NCBI GenBank assembly: GCA_003512805.1
Contig: DOOK01000279.1
Location: 1-6,115 of the forward strand
DNA: 6,115 bases
Direction of reading: 5' to 3'
Source of the DNA: Erwinia sp.
GTDB lineage: Bacteria; Pseudomonadota; Gammaproteobacteria; Enterobacterales; Enterobacteriaceae
Both the position numbers and the translations under genes were made by a program. The notes below the pieces were generated by a model that worked only from the letters and a program-made list of their open reading frames with translations, was not told the origin of the DNA and did no database searches. Of this stretch, positions 1-5,554 are shown in pieces (within the stretch, counting starts at the first letter, position 1; each line of letters starts with the position of its first letter).

Positions 1-6
1 GGAGAG
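1..6 (+). promoter_or_regulatory. Ribosome binding site of the protease gene
   Basis: The window opens with GGAGAG, four bases before the ATG at 11. This is a good Shine-Dalgarno match and supports that start. The ATG also forms an ATGA with a TGA at 12-14, so an upstream gene could end by overlapping this start. Only ten upstream bases are visible, so that cannot be tested here. Confidence 0.6.
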
Positions 7-10
7 GCGA

Positions 11-934
11 ATGAATAACGTTAATGAGCTGATTGCTTCAAGACTGATGCTGACCGCAGAGCAACGAGAACAAACGCGTGCGGCTCTGGCGAAGGGAGAA
101 CAGGCAGAAACGGATCTTCGGCGCGCGCAGCGCTACGCATTTCAACAGCGAACCCGGCAGGGCCTGATTTTTGGCGAGAACGATCTGCTGCCGGTTTCCT
201 TTTTGCAGCAGGGCTTAAGCGCGGCGCGGGCAGTGGCGCTGATACGGGAAGATGGCATTCCTGTAGGCAGCGGCTTTCTGGCCCACGGAGGCTTGTTTAT
301 CACCAATCACCACGTGCTGCCGGAACCGCCTGCCCCAGGCACGGTGACGGTACAGTTTGGCTATTGTCAGAATGAGCGCGGTGAGGTTAGCGACGGCCGT
401 CTTTACTCGCTGGATGCGGAGCATTTCTGGCTGACCAGCCCGCCGGAAGCGTTCGACTGTACGCTGATTGCGCTGGGCGAAGCGCTTAGCGGCAGCGGAG
501 AAGCGCCGTTGCCGCTGGCGCTTAACGATCGCAATGACAAACATGCGCTGGGCATCAGCCTGAACCTTATTCATCATCCGGGCGGCGCGCCGCAGCAGGT
601 CACGCTGCGTAATAATGCGCTGTTGGCGCGGCACGAGCAGTTTCTGCATTACGAGGCCGACAGTGAAGGCGGTTCGTCCGGCGCGCCCGTTTTCAACGAC
701 GGCTGGCAGCTGGTGGCGCTGCACCACGGTGCCGTTGAGGACGACGGAAAATGGGTTAATGAAGGGATCCGCATCAGCGCGTTAACCGACTGGCTAAAAG
801 GCGAATTGCCACGGCTCTCGTCTACGAGGCAGGCGTCACTGATGCAGGCGTTGACTTCCGACATCACACCGCTGCGTCCCGCCGCCAGCGCCAGCGCGCC
901 AGACAGCTATTACGATAATCGCGACGGCTATTAG
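11..934 (+). CDS. Trypsin/V8-like serine protease (N-terminal half of a split protease-nuclease)
   Basis: A 307-residue protein with a chymotrypsin-fold protease domain at about residues 55-265. The catalytic triad is readable: His101 in TNHHVL, Asp149 in AFDCTLIAL and Ser223 in EGGSSGAPVF, the last matching the G-x-S-G-x-P nucleophile motif. No signal peptide or membrane segment is present, so a cytoplasmic location is inferred, unlike secreted trypsins or periplasmic Deg proteases. The first 50 residues are charged and probably helical. The C-terminal 40 residues form an Ala/Ser/Pro-rich linker ending in YYDNRDGY directly before a TAG. From memory, related bacterial proteins continue through this GY-x-x-FL motif into an endonuclease domain, and that domain follows here in the same frame. 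The protease alone is complete and could be active. Substrate unknown; the attached nuclease is one candidate. Confidence 0.85.
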   Translation: MNNVNELIASRLMLTAEQREQTRAALAKGEQAETDLRRAQRYAFQQRTRQGLIFGENDLLPVSFLQQGLSAARAVALIREDGIPVGSGFLAHGGLFITNHHVLPEPPAPGTVTVQFGYCQNERGEVSDGRLYSLDAEHFWLTSPPEAFDCTLIALGEALSGSGEAPLPLALNDRNDKHALGISLNLIHHPGGAPQQVTLRNNALLARHEQFLHYEADSEGGSSGAPVFNDGWQLVALHHGAVEDDGKWVNEGIRISALTDWLKGELPRLSSTRQASLMQALTSDITPLRPAASASAPDSYYDNRDGY

Positions 935-997
935 GCCGACTTTCTTGCCGGGACGCATATCGCCCTGGCGGATATCATCGCGCCACGCGTAGCGGAA

Positions 998-1807
998 GTG
1001 GCGCCGTTGCGCGACGGCAGTAAAGGTGCAGAGGCCAGGCTCGACTATCAGCACTTTTCCCTGCTGATGAGCAGCGAGCGGCGGCTGGCCTTCTTTACCG
1101 CGACCAATATTGATGGCGCCAGCTATATCAGCATCGATCGCGACAGCGGGCAGCCTTCGCTGCTGCCAGAGACGGATCGCTGGTATGAAGACAGCCGTAT
1201 CGACAGCCGCTATGTCACCGGTCAGGCGTTCTACAGCGAGTTCAGCCGTTGGTTCGATCGAGGCCATTTGACCCGCCGTAGCGATCCTACCTGGGGCAGC
1301 GCGGCCGAAGCGGTACGCGCCAATAAAGACACTTTTCACTTTACCAACTGCTCGCCGCAGCATTTTCGTTTTAATCAGAGCATGCAGTACTGGCAGGGCG
1401 TTGAGCGCTACATCCTGGAATCTGGCGTGCTGCAGACAAAGCAGCAGATCAGTGTGTTGACCGGGCCGGTGCTTAACGATCAAAGCAGGCAATATGCGAA
1501 TTTAGCGGTACCGCTACTGTTCTGGAAAGTCGTTTTGCGCATCGGTCCCCAGGGCAAGCCGCAGGCGACGGCATTACTGGTCAGTCAGGATAAATTGCTG
1601 GACGAACCACGCCGCGTATTGCCCCGGGCACAGCCGGAAACAGTTCCCAACGTGGATGAATATCGCGTTTCCGTCAGCTCGCTGGAAGCGCTGACCGGCC
1701 TTAATTTCAGCGCCTTCCGCGACTGGGACAGCTGGAAGCCGGACGCCGCTCTGCTGGCAGATCCGTTACCGGCGAAGCTGATCATGACATGGCAGGATCT
1801 GTTGTAG
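998..1807 (+). CDS. DNA/RNA non-specific endonuclease (NUC1, beta-beta-alpha-Me type)
   Basis: An endonuclease domain related to Serratia nuclease. Counting from the GTG at 998 (269 residues), the signature is DRGH at 87-90 with His90 as general base. The Mg-binding Asn lies in FNQ (Asn126), Asn117 is in TNCSPQ, and Glu136 is in WQGVERY. These align with His89, Asn119, Asn110 and Glu127 of Serratia nuclease as I recall it. The family cleaves DNA and RNA using one Mg ion. GTG 998 is only the first in-frame start after the TAG at 932-934; it has no convincing Shine-Dalgarno and no in-frame ATG lies between. The coding frame continues upstream without interruption (ADFLAGTHIALAD from 935) to that TAG and then into the protease. 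The domain is therefore probably the C-terminal half of one fused protein and may be poorly or not expressed alone. No signal peptide, unlike secreted Serratia nuclease. Confidence 0.75.
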   Translation: MAPLRDGSKGAEARLDYQHFSLLMSSERRLAFFTATNIDGASYISIDRDSGQPSLLPETDRWYEDSRIDSRYVTGQAFYSEFSRWFDRGHLTRRSDPTWGSAAEAVRANKDTFHFTNCSPQHFRFNQSMQYWQGVERYILESGVLQTKQQISVLTGPVLNDQSRQYANLAVPLLFWKVVLRIGPQGKPQATALLVSQDKLLDEPRRVLPRAQPETVPNVDEYRVSVSSLEALTGLNFSAFRDWDSWKPDAALLADPLPAKLIMTWQDLL

Positions 1808-1834
1808 TCGGGGGCCGAATAAAGCGTACCGAAA

Positions 1835-1873
1835 GGTCAGAGAAGCCCGTGGCTAAAGCGCGCTTCTCTGACC
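1835..1873. terminator. Perfect 12-bp inverted repeat between convergent genes, possible bidirectional terminator
   Basis: GGTCAGAGAAGC (1835-1846) and GCTTCTCTGACC (1862-1873) are exact reverse complements around a 15-base loop. The hairpin lies 28 bases after the nuclease stop and 117 bases past the end of the flavoprotein gene on the other strand. Neither side has a long T run: the minus strand reads TTTC after the stem and the plus strand has none. As an intrinsic terminator it is therefore imperfect, and a regulatory or RNA-stabilising hairpin is also possible. The 9-mer ACCGAAAGG occurs at 1828-1836 and again at 1871-1879, overlapping both outer ends of the repeat. Confidence 0.45.
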
Positions 1874-1938
1874 GAAAGGGCTTTCGCCGCAGACGACCTG
1901 CCTGAAACAACACAAAGAGCCGCTTTTTGAAAATTTGA

Positions 1939-1968
1939 GCGGTCATGCCGCCGTCCGTTTTTCTTTTT
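1939..1968 (+). terminator. Weak hairpin plus T tract after the nuclease gene
   Basis: A short GCGG/CCGC stem (1939-1942 with 1948-1951) is followed six bases later by TTTTTCTTTTT (1958-1968). The T tract is strong but the stem has only four pairs and is not directly adjacent. I consider it a possible plus-strand terminator only. Confidence 0.25.
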
Positions 1969-1989
1969 CGTGCGTCGGGCGGGCAGAAA

Positions 1990-2577
1990 TCAGGGCTGCA
2001 GCAGCTGTTTTTCCCAGTCTCCGGTTTGTTCTGGCCGAGTATAAAGCTCCCGTAAGTGCAGACGATTATCACGGAAGGTTAAAAATTCAATAGCCTGAGG
2101 AACCACGCAAACGCCTCCCCAGCGTGCGGGTTTGCTGACGGGCTGCCCGGCATACACCGCTTTGGCCTGCTGTAATTTTTGCTCCAGCTCCTCTACGGCA
2201 GCCAGCGGCTGACTCTGCTGAAAACACAGGGTTGCCAGCTGCGCATCACGCGAGCGTGAAGACCACCAGGCCTCCGACTGCTCCACGTCGACAGGTTGCG
2301 CTATCCCTTCCACCCGCACCTGATAGCCTTTATTTTCCCACCAGAATGTTAATGCCACGTGAGGATTGTGCTCCAGCTCTTTTCCTTTCCGCGAATCAAA
2401 CCAGGTACAGAAAGCAAACCCTCGGGCGTCAGCGGACTTTAAGTCGACGAAGCGTGCGCTGGGTTTACCGTCCGGCGCGACCGTAGAGACACAGACGGCG
2501 CCTGGCTGCTTCAGTGTGCGATCGTGTTTGACTTCATCCCACCAGCGATGAAATTTTGTTATGGGGTTGTCTGTCAT
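1990..2577 (-). CDS. PdxH-like pyridoxamine 5'-phosphate oxidase family flavoprotein
   Basis: A 195-residue, probably cytoplasmic FMN-binding split-barrel protein alignable with almost all of E. coli PdxH (218 aa) but lacking its first ~25 residues. FMN-site elements seen: RFVDLK (42-47), SRK (62-64) and Gln86. The C-terminal RLHLR (172-176) keeps the Arg and His that bind the cofactor/substrate in PdxH (Arg197, His199), and the ending W..(Q)LLQP matches the family. PdxH oxidises PNP or PMP to pyridoxal 5'-phosphate. By my alignment from memory, Tyr129 and Ser137, which contact the substrate phosphate in E. coli, are Trp104 and Ala112 here, and Trp191 is Leu166. Lys72 and Arg133 are kept (Lys47, Arg108). 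It is more likely a paralogue than the housekeeping pdxH, and its substrate is uncertain. AAGGAG (2586-2591, minus strand), eight bases before the ATG, fixes the start. Confidence 0.85.
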   Translation of the reverse strand: MTDNPITKFHRWWDEVKHDRTLKQPGAVCVSTVAPDGKPSARFVDLKSADARGFAFCTWFDSRKGKELEHNPHVALTFWWENKGYQVRVEGIAQPVDVEQSEAWWSSRSRDAQLATLCFQQSQPLAAVEELEQKLQQAKAVYAGQPVSKPARWGGVCVVPQAIEFLTFRDNRLHLRELYTRPEQTGDWEKQLLQP

Positions 2578-2585
2578 AGCGGCTA

Positions 2586-2591
2586 CTCCTT
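2586..2591 (-). promoter_or_regulatory. Ribosome binding site of the PdxH-like gene
   Basis: On the minus strand AAGGAG lies eight bases before the ATG at 2577, a near-ideal Shine-Dalgarno. The rest of the 206-bp divergent region to 2783 must hold promoters for both this gene and the acetyltransferase. I could not pick a -35/-10 pair with confidence. It also contains a small CAGCC-TTT-GGCTG hairpin at 2653-2665. Confidence 0.65.
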
Positions 2592-2772
2592 GCGGTTAGT
2601 TTAAGAAGAGGGGACAGCGCCAGACTTCAATCAGAGGAGTAATCCTGCCGGCCAGCCTTTGGCTGAACATTTATCCCGGTCTGGCAGCACGTTTTCTGTT
2701 AAATACGTTGTAGCATAGAGTCCTGTGCCGCGCATCGTCATCTGGCCGGTGCCATAGTCACTCTTTTCTCTT

Positions 2773-2779
2773 AAGGAGG
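2773..2779 (+). promoter_or_regulatory. Ribosome binding site of the acetyltransferase gene
   Basis: AAGGAGG, a full-strength Shine-Dalgarno, lies four bases before the ATG at 2784 and supports that start codon. Confidence 0.7.
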
Positions 2780-2783
2780 CTTT

Positions 2784-3341
2784 ATGAAAACGCCCTGTCT
2801 GGAAACGTCACGCCTTTATCTGCGACCGCTTCAGGTCGAAGATGCCCTGCAGATACAGAGGATCTTTCCGCAATGGGAGATCGTTCGTCATCTTGCCGCA
2901 GGGTTTCCCTGGCCTTTTCCGGACGATGGAGCCAGCCGGTATGTTAATACGGTGGCGTTGCCGGCCTCAGAGAGGGGAACAGCCTGGTTCTGGACCCTGA
3001 GACGAAAAGAAAATCCGTCAGTCATGATCGGCCTGATATGTCTTTCAGATGAACCAGACAATAATCGTGGGTTCTGGCTTGTGCCGGAGTGGCGGCGCAA
3101 AGGGTATATGACGGAGGCCTGTAACGTGGTGACCGGGTTTTGGTTTAATACTCTTAAGCGGGAGGTGCTGCGAGCGCCTAAAGCCCATATCAATGACGCT
3201 TCCCGAAAAATATCTGAAAACATGGGGATGCGCCTTATCCAAACCGGGAAACAGCGCTACACGGAAGGCGAGCTGGACTCTGAATTATGGGAAATAACCC
3301 GTGAGGAGTGGAACAGCGTGTCCTTGCCGCCAGTCCCCTGA
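2784..3341 (+). CDS. GNAT family N-acetyltransferase (RimJ/RimL-like)
   Basis: A 185-residue, probably soluble protein of the acetyl-CoA-dependent GNAT family. The N-terminus TSRLYLRPLQVEDA (8-21) is the typical opening of RimJ/RimL-type members (ETxRLxLRPL..eDA). The acetyl-CoA pyrophosphate loop is at 95-112, with GFWLVPEWRRKGYMTEA carrying R-x-x-G-Y. Residue 109 is Met where Gly or Ala is usual. The later NDASRKISENMGM (137-149) matches the family N..S..v.eK.Gf segment. RimJ/RimL acetylate ribosomal protein N-termini, but members also modify antibiotics and small molecules. The acceptor cannot be told from sequence. It is a single gene, divergent from the flavoprotein and convergent with the chemoreceptor. 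The start is set by AAGGAGG just upstream. Confidence 0.85.
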   Translation: MKTPCLETSRLYLRPLQVEDALQIQRIFPQWEIVRHLAAGFPWPFPDDGASRYVNTVALPASERGTAWFWTLRRKENPSVMIGLICLSDEPDNNRGFWLVPEWRRKGYMTEACNVVTGFWFNTLKREVLRAPKAHINDASRKISENMGMRLIQTGKQRYTEGELDSELWEITREEWNSVSLPPVP

Positions 3342-3358
3342 AGCGAAGGGGAGATCAC

Positions 3359-3377
3359 AGCCGCATCAGGCGGCTTT
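3359..3377 (+). terminator. Likely terminator of the acetyltransferase gene
   Basis: AGCCGC (3359-3364) pairs with GCGGCT (3370-3375) across a five-base loop, followed by a short TTT. It starts 18 bases after the acetyltransferase stop. The T run is short, so strength is probably moderate. Two overlapping alternatives exist: TCAGGC (3366-3371) with GCCTGA (3380-3385), and GCCTG (3380-3384) with CAGGC (3391-3395). Confidence 0.5.
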
Positions 3378-3406
3378 AAGCCTGACGGGCCAGGCGATAA
3401 ACTTGC

Positions 3407-3448
3407 AAATAAAACCAGGTCGGAAAGGATCACGCCTTCCCGGCCTGG
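3407..3448 (-). terminator. Strong intrinsic terminator of the chemoreceptor gene
   Basis: The segments 3415-3428 and 3435-3448 form a 14-position stem, starting CCAGG and closing CCTGG, with one wobble pair, one mismatch and a six-base loop. On the minus strand the stem is followed directly by TTTTATTT (complement of 3407-3414). It lies about 30 bases past the chemoreceptor stop. GC-rich stem plus T run is the classic Rho-independent form, so the chemoreceptor transcript should end here. Confidence 0.85.
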
Positions 3449-3477
3449 GGGGACACCCTGACACCTTTAATCGCAGG

Positions 3478-5016
3478 TTAAATCCTGAAAGAGCTGACTT
3501 CGCTTAACAGTCTGCTGGCCTGCTCGCTAAGGGAGTTGGATGCCGCAGCCATCTGCTCTACCATTGCCGCATTTTGCTGCAGGTTATTCTCCATCTGTGT
3601 CACGGCAATATTGACCTGTTCAATACCATAACTCTGTTCTTTTGATGAGTTATTGACCTGATTAATTAACTGGGTTGTTTCATCAACAACGCCCAGCGCT
3701 TCACTCATTCGGGTAGTGACATTCGCCGCGTATACCACCCCTTTATCTACGTTTTGAATGGCCTCTTCGATTAATCCCCGGATATCGCGTGCCGCCACAG
3801 AAGAACGCTGTGATAATGAGCGAACCTCTCCAGCCACCACCGCAAACCCTTTACCCTGTTCGCCGGCACGCGCCGCTTCAACGGCCGCATTAAGGGCAAG
3901 AATATTGGTCTGAAACGCAATGCCGTCAATGATAGCGGTGATCTCAGAAATCTTATGAGAAGAGGCCGATATGTCATTGATGGAATTTTTCAAATCGCCC
4001 AGCTCACGGCTACTTTCATTAACGATTGACTGAACCTTACCTATATAGTTGTTCGCTTCGTTCGCGTTATCCATATTATGTTTTACCGTCGCGGACAACT
4101 CGTTCATGCTGGCGGCAGTCTGTTCCAGAGACGATGCCTGAGATTCAGTACGTGAAGAGAGGTCCTCATTACTGCGGGAAATTTCATTAGCCGCCGTATC
4201 CACCTCTTTGCTGGCATCCCTTGAACTGGACAGCACGTCCCGGAATTTCTCAATCAGCGCATTGAAGCTGCTGGCCGTTGCGCCCAGCTCATCCTTTTTA
4301 ACCAAATCGACACGTAGCGTCAGATCCAGAGTATTGCCGATATCCCTCATGCTTCCCTGTAAAGTCTGCAGGCCTTTTTTCAGGTAGTTAAGGATAAAGT
4401 AAGAGAAAGAACTGGTCAGGACGACCGCGGCGCTGATGATAATAACCAGCAACCACAGGGTATGCAGATACTGCGTATGGTTATTTTCCGCAAAGCGGGT
4501 TGCAATCTGGTAATTGTAAGATAATAAGCTCTTGATATCCTTGCTTAATATGACTGAGGCCGCGGCGGTTTCGCCCTCGTCTGATACCATGCCTCTTGCA
4601 GCATCAATGCCGCTGGTTTCATAAACAGTCACCATTTTATTGACTTTATTGCGGTAGTTATCAAAGCTTTGAATGGTTTGCGATATCGCCTGACCATCTT
4701 TCTCATCAGAGATTAAATTCGCTTTATAATAATTAAGTTCCGATTTTACCTTATCCAAAAGGACATCTGCACTCTTCATGTGCATATAAAAGATATCTTT
4801 TTTTGTTACCAGCAGGCCCATCAGTATTTGCCGTCTCGCTTCTTCACGGCTTTGTAAAATTTCGCCTATTTTATTTATGCTGGGCAGGGAGTTAGTTGCG
4901 ACATAATCAAAACGATCCTGAGCGCTGTTCAGGGATTTAAGGCTGATAATACCAAGCGATAACAAGGCAATAAGGGTAAAAGCAAAAATAAACGTCAGCT
5001 TCTTTAAAATGGTCAT
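3478..5016 (-). CDS. Methyl-accepting chemotaxis protein (4HB sensor, HAMP, signalling domain)
   Basis: A 512-residue inner-membrane chemoreceptor. TM1 is at about 7-28, then a helical periplasmic sensor (about 30-185, four-helix-bundle type) and TM2 at about 186-209. HAMP follows at about 210-262, with the DELGATASSFNAL motif, and the cytoplasmic signalling coiled coil runs about 270-510. The hairpin tip, DGIAFQTNILALNAAVEAAR and the GFAVVAGEVR that follows (364-399), is nearly identical to Tsr/Tar and should bind CheA and CheW. By heptad alignment with Tsr, methylation sites fall at Gln299, Glu306 and Gln488; the first Tsr site is Ser292 here. It ends at SSFRI, right after the signalling helix, without the NWETF-like tail that tethers CheR and CheB, so adaptation probably needs help from other receptors. 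Ligand unknown. The start is followed immediately by TM1; the Shine-Dalgarno is weak. A sigma-28 promoter lies upstream. Confidence 0.95.
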   Translation of the reverse strand: MTILKKLTFIFAFTLIALLSLGIISLKSLNSAQDRFDYVATNSLPSINKIGEILQSREEARRQILMGLLVTKKDIFYMHMKSADVLLDKVKSELNYYKANLISDEKDGQAISQTIQSFDNYRNKVNKMVTVYETSGIDAARGMVSDEGETAAASVILSKDIKSLLSYNYQIATRFAENNHTQYLHTLWLLVIIISAAVVLTSSFSYFILNYLKKGLQTLQGSMRDIGNTLDLTLRVDLVKKDELGATASSFNALIEKFRDVLSSSRDASKEVDTAANEISRSNEDLSSRTESQASSLEQTAASMNELSATVKHNMDNANEANNYIGKVQSIVNESSRELGDLKNSINDISASSHKISEITAIIDGIAFQTNILALNAAVEAARAGEQGKGFAVVAGEVRSLSQRSSVAARDIRGLIEEAIQNVDKGVVYAANVTTRMSEALGVVDETTQLINQVNNSSKEQSYGIEQVNIAVTQMENNLQQNAAMVEQMAAASNSLSEQASRLLSEVSSFRI

Positions 5017-5053
5017 GACAGGATGCCTGATAATGTAAAAGGGTATAGTGAAA

Positions 5054-5080
5054 TTATCGGAGCTTAAGAGAGTAACTTTA
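5054..5080 (-). promoter_or_regulatory. Sigma-28 (FliA) promoter of the chemoreceptor gene
   Basis: Read on the minus strand, TAAAGTTA (5080-5073), an 11-base spacer, then TCCGATAA (5061-5054). The enteric FliA consensus is TAAAGTTT-N11-GCCGATAA, so 14 of 16 positions match and the spacing is exact. Transcription would start about 30 bases before the ATG at 5016. This places the receptor in the late flagellar/chemotaxis regulon. Confidence 0.85.
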
Positions 5081-5494
5081 TATCTTTATCGCAAATTTCA
5101 TCAGTTTTTTATGATTACAGGGAGGGGGGTCTCTTTCTTAATCACAATCAGTTGGTTAGGCAGGTTTTCATAAAAAATCGCACGTTAGCGCCTGCTTTTT
5201 CAAAAATCAGGTAGAAAGTCCCGGATGTGGTTAGGGTATATTAATTAGCGTATTGGCAATGAAAGCGTTACCAGAAAAATACTCTCTTTGGAGGCGAGGA
5301 GCATACTGGCTAAAATTAAAAATACTTTGGATACCTGAAAATCGCTATCTTATATACTGCTATAGGGTTCCTGGTGTTGGCATTTTAGTTATCGGCCTGA
5401 ACTCAGGAAACATGAAGGAGCCCCTCTTAAATTTTTGCAGTGAGGTTATGCAGATAAAATAAATGTGATGTATATGTGAAAAAATTAAGCTGCT
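5081..5494. other. AT-rich intergenic region without a convincing gene
   Basis: About 410 bases, clearly AT-richer than the flanking genes, lie between the two divergent sigma-28-type promoters. An ATG at 5259 opens a 67-codon frame to 5462 with one hydrophobic stretch (YLIYCYRVPGVGILVIGL). It has no Shine-Dalgarno and no recognisable family, so I do not call it a gene. An imperfect inverted repeat, CCTGCTTTTT (5191-5200) against AAAAATCAGG (5202-5211), could be a binding site. A TATATT at 5237-5242 resembles a -10 box but lacks a matching -35. Decayed coding DNA is possible but not shown. Confidence 0.4.
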
Positions 5495-5495
5495 A

Positions 5496-5522
5496 TGAAG
5501 TCTTGCTGTTATTTGCCGATAC
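5496..5522 (+). promoter_or_regulatory. Sigma-28 (FliA)-like promoter of the unknown gene
   Basis: TGAAGTCT (5496-5503), an 11-base spacer and GCCGATAC (5515-5522) match 13 of 16 positions of TAAAGTTT-N11-GCCGATAA, with exact spacing. The -10 element is nearly perfect; the -35 has TGAA for TAAA. The inferred transcript start is near 5529, about 25 bases before the ATG at 5555. It favours that start over the in-frame ATG at 5495, which would lie at the -35 element. Confidence 0.6.
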
Positions 5523-5524
5523 TG

Positions 5525-5534
5525 GATAGCTATC
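5525..5534. repeat. Perfect 10-bp palindrome at the expected transcription start
   Basis: GATAGCTATC is its own reverse complement. With flanking CTG and CAG it forms CTG-G-ATAGCTAT-CAG. It sits just after the sigma-28-like -10 element and 20 bases before the ATG at 5555, where a repressor or a leader hairpin would act. A chance palindrome cannot be excluded. Confidence 0.3.
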
Positions 5535-5554
5535 AGCTGGCCAGAGAGAAACTA

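Larger units (their letters stand above)
11..1807 (+). pseudogene. Protease-nuclease fusion gene interrupted by one in-frame amber codon
   Basis: Protease and nuclease reading frames are the same frame, and the only interruption over 598 codons is TAG at 932-934. Read through it, the gene gives a protein of about 600 residues: helical N-terminus, serine protease, linker, then DRGH nuclease. The stop falls inside a linker motif (GY-x-ADFL) that in fused relatives, as I recall, is continuous. Every expected catalytic residue on both sides is intact and no frameshift is seen. This points to a recent nonsense mutation or a base-calling error rather than long decay. Less likely alternatives are functional amber readthrough, or two separate proteins with the nuclease starting at GTG 998. 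One base change restores a sense codon such as GAG or CAG. Confidence 0.7.

Noticed and set aside
144..153. Possible EF-hand-like loop DESGTFTANE in the unknown protein (residue numbers, not bases)
   Set aside because: Spacing and acidic positions do not fit the 12-residue EF-hand loop; only a superficial resemblance.
215..727. A 170-codon minus-strand frame opposite the protease
   Set aside because: Arg-rich, low-complexity translation typical of an antisense shadow over the protease domain.
836..1492. A 218-codon minus-strand frame across the protease-nuclease junction
   Set aside because: Antisense shadow of a GC-rich coding region. The plus-strand frame carries clear catalytic motifs on both sides, and this translation shows no domain.
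1782..2072. A 96-codon minus-strand frame overlapping the end of the PdxH-like gene
   Set aside because: Overlaps the conserved C-terminus of the flavoprotein in another frame, has no ribosome binding site, and covers hairpin sequences.
2641..2690. Possible operator or promoter in the divergent region before the acetyltransferase (CTGCC...GGCAG arms, CAGCC-TTT-GGCTG)
   Set aside because: Short arms with uneven spacing, and no -35/-10 pair at proper distance could be chosen.
2888..3223. A 111-codon minus-strand frame opposite the acetyltransferase
   Set aside because: Lies wholly inside the GNAT gene, which has a strong ribosome binding site and family motifs; no recognisable protein.
5259..5462. 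A 67-codon plus-strand frame with a hydrophobic segment
   Set aside because: No Shine-Dalgarno, no credible promoter, odd composition and no recognisable family; it may be chance in AT-rich DNA. Kept only as part of the intergenic description.
5495..5554. An upstream in-frame ATG that would extend the unknown protein by 20 residues (MKSCCYLPIL...)
   Set aside because: No Shine-Dalgarno, and it overlaps the sigma-28-like -35 element, so a transcript from that promoter would not include it.
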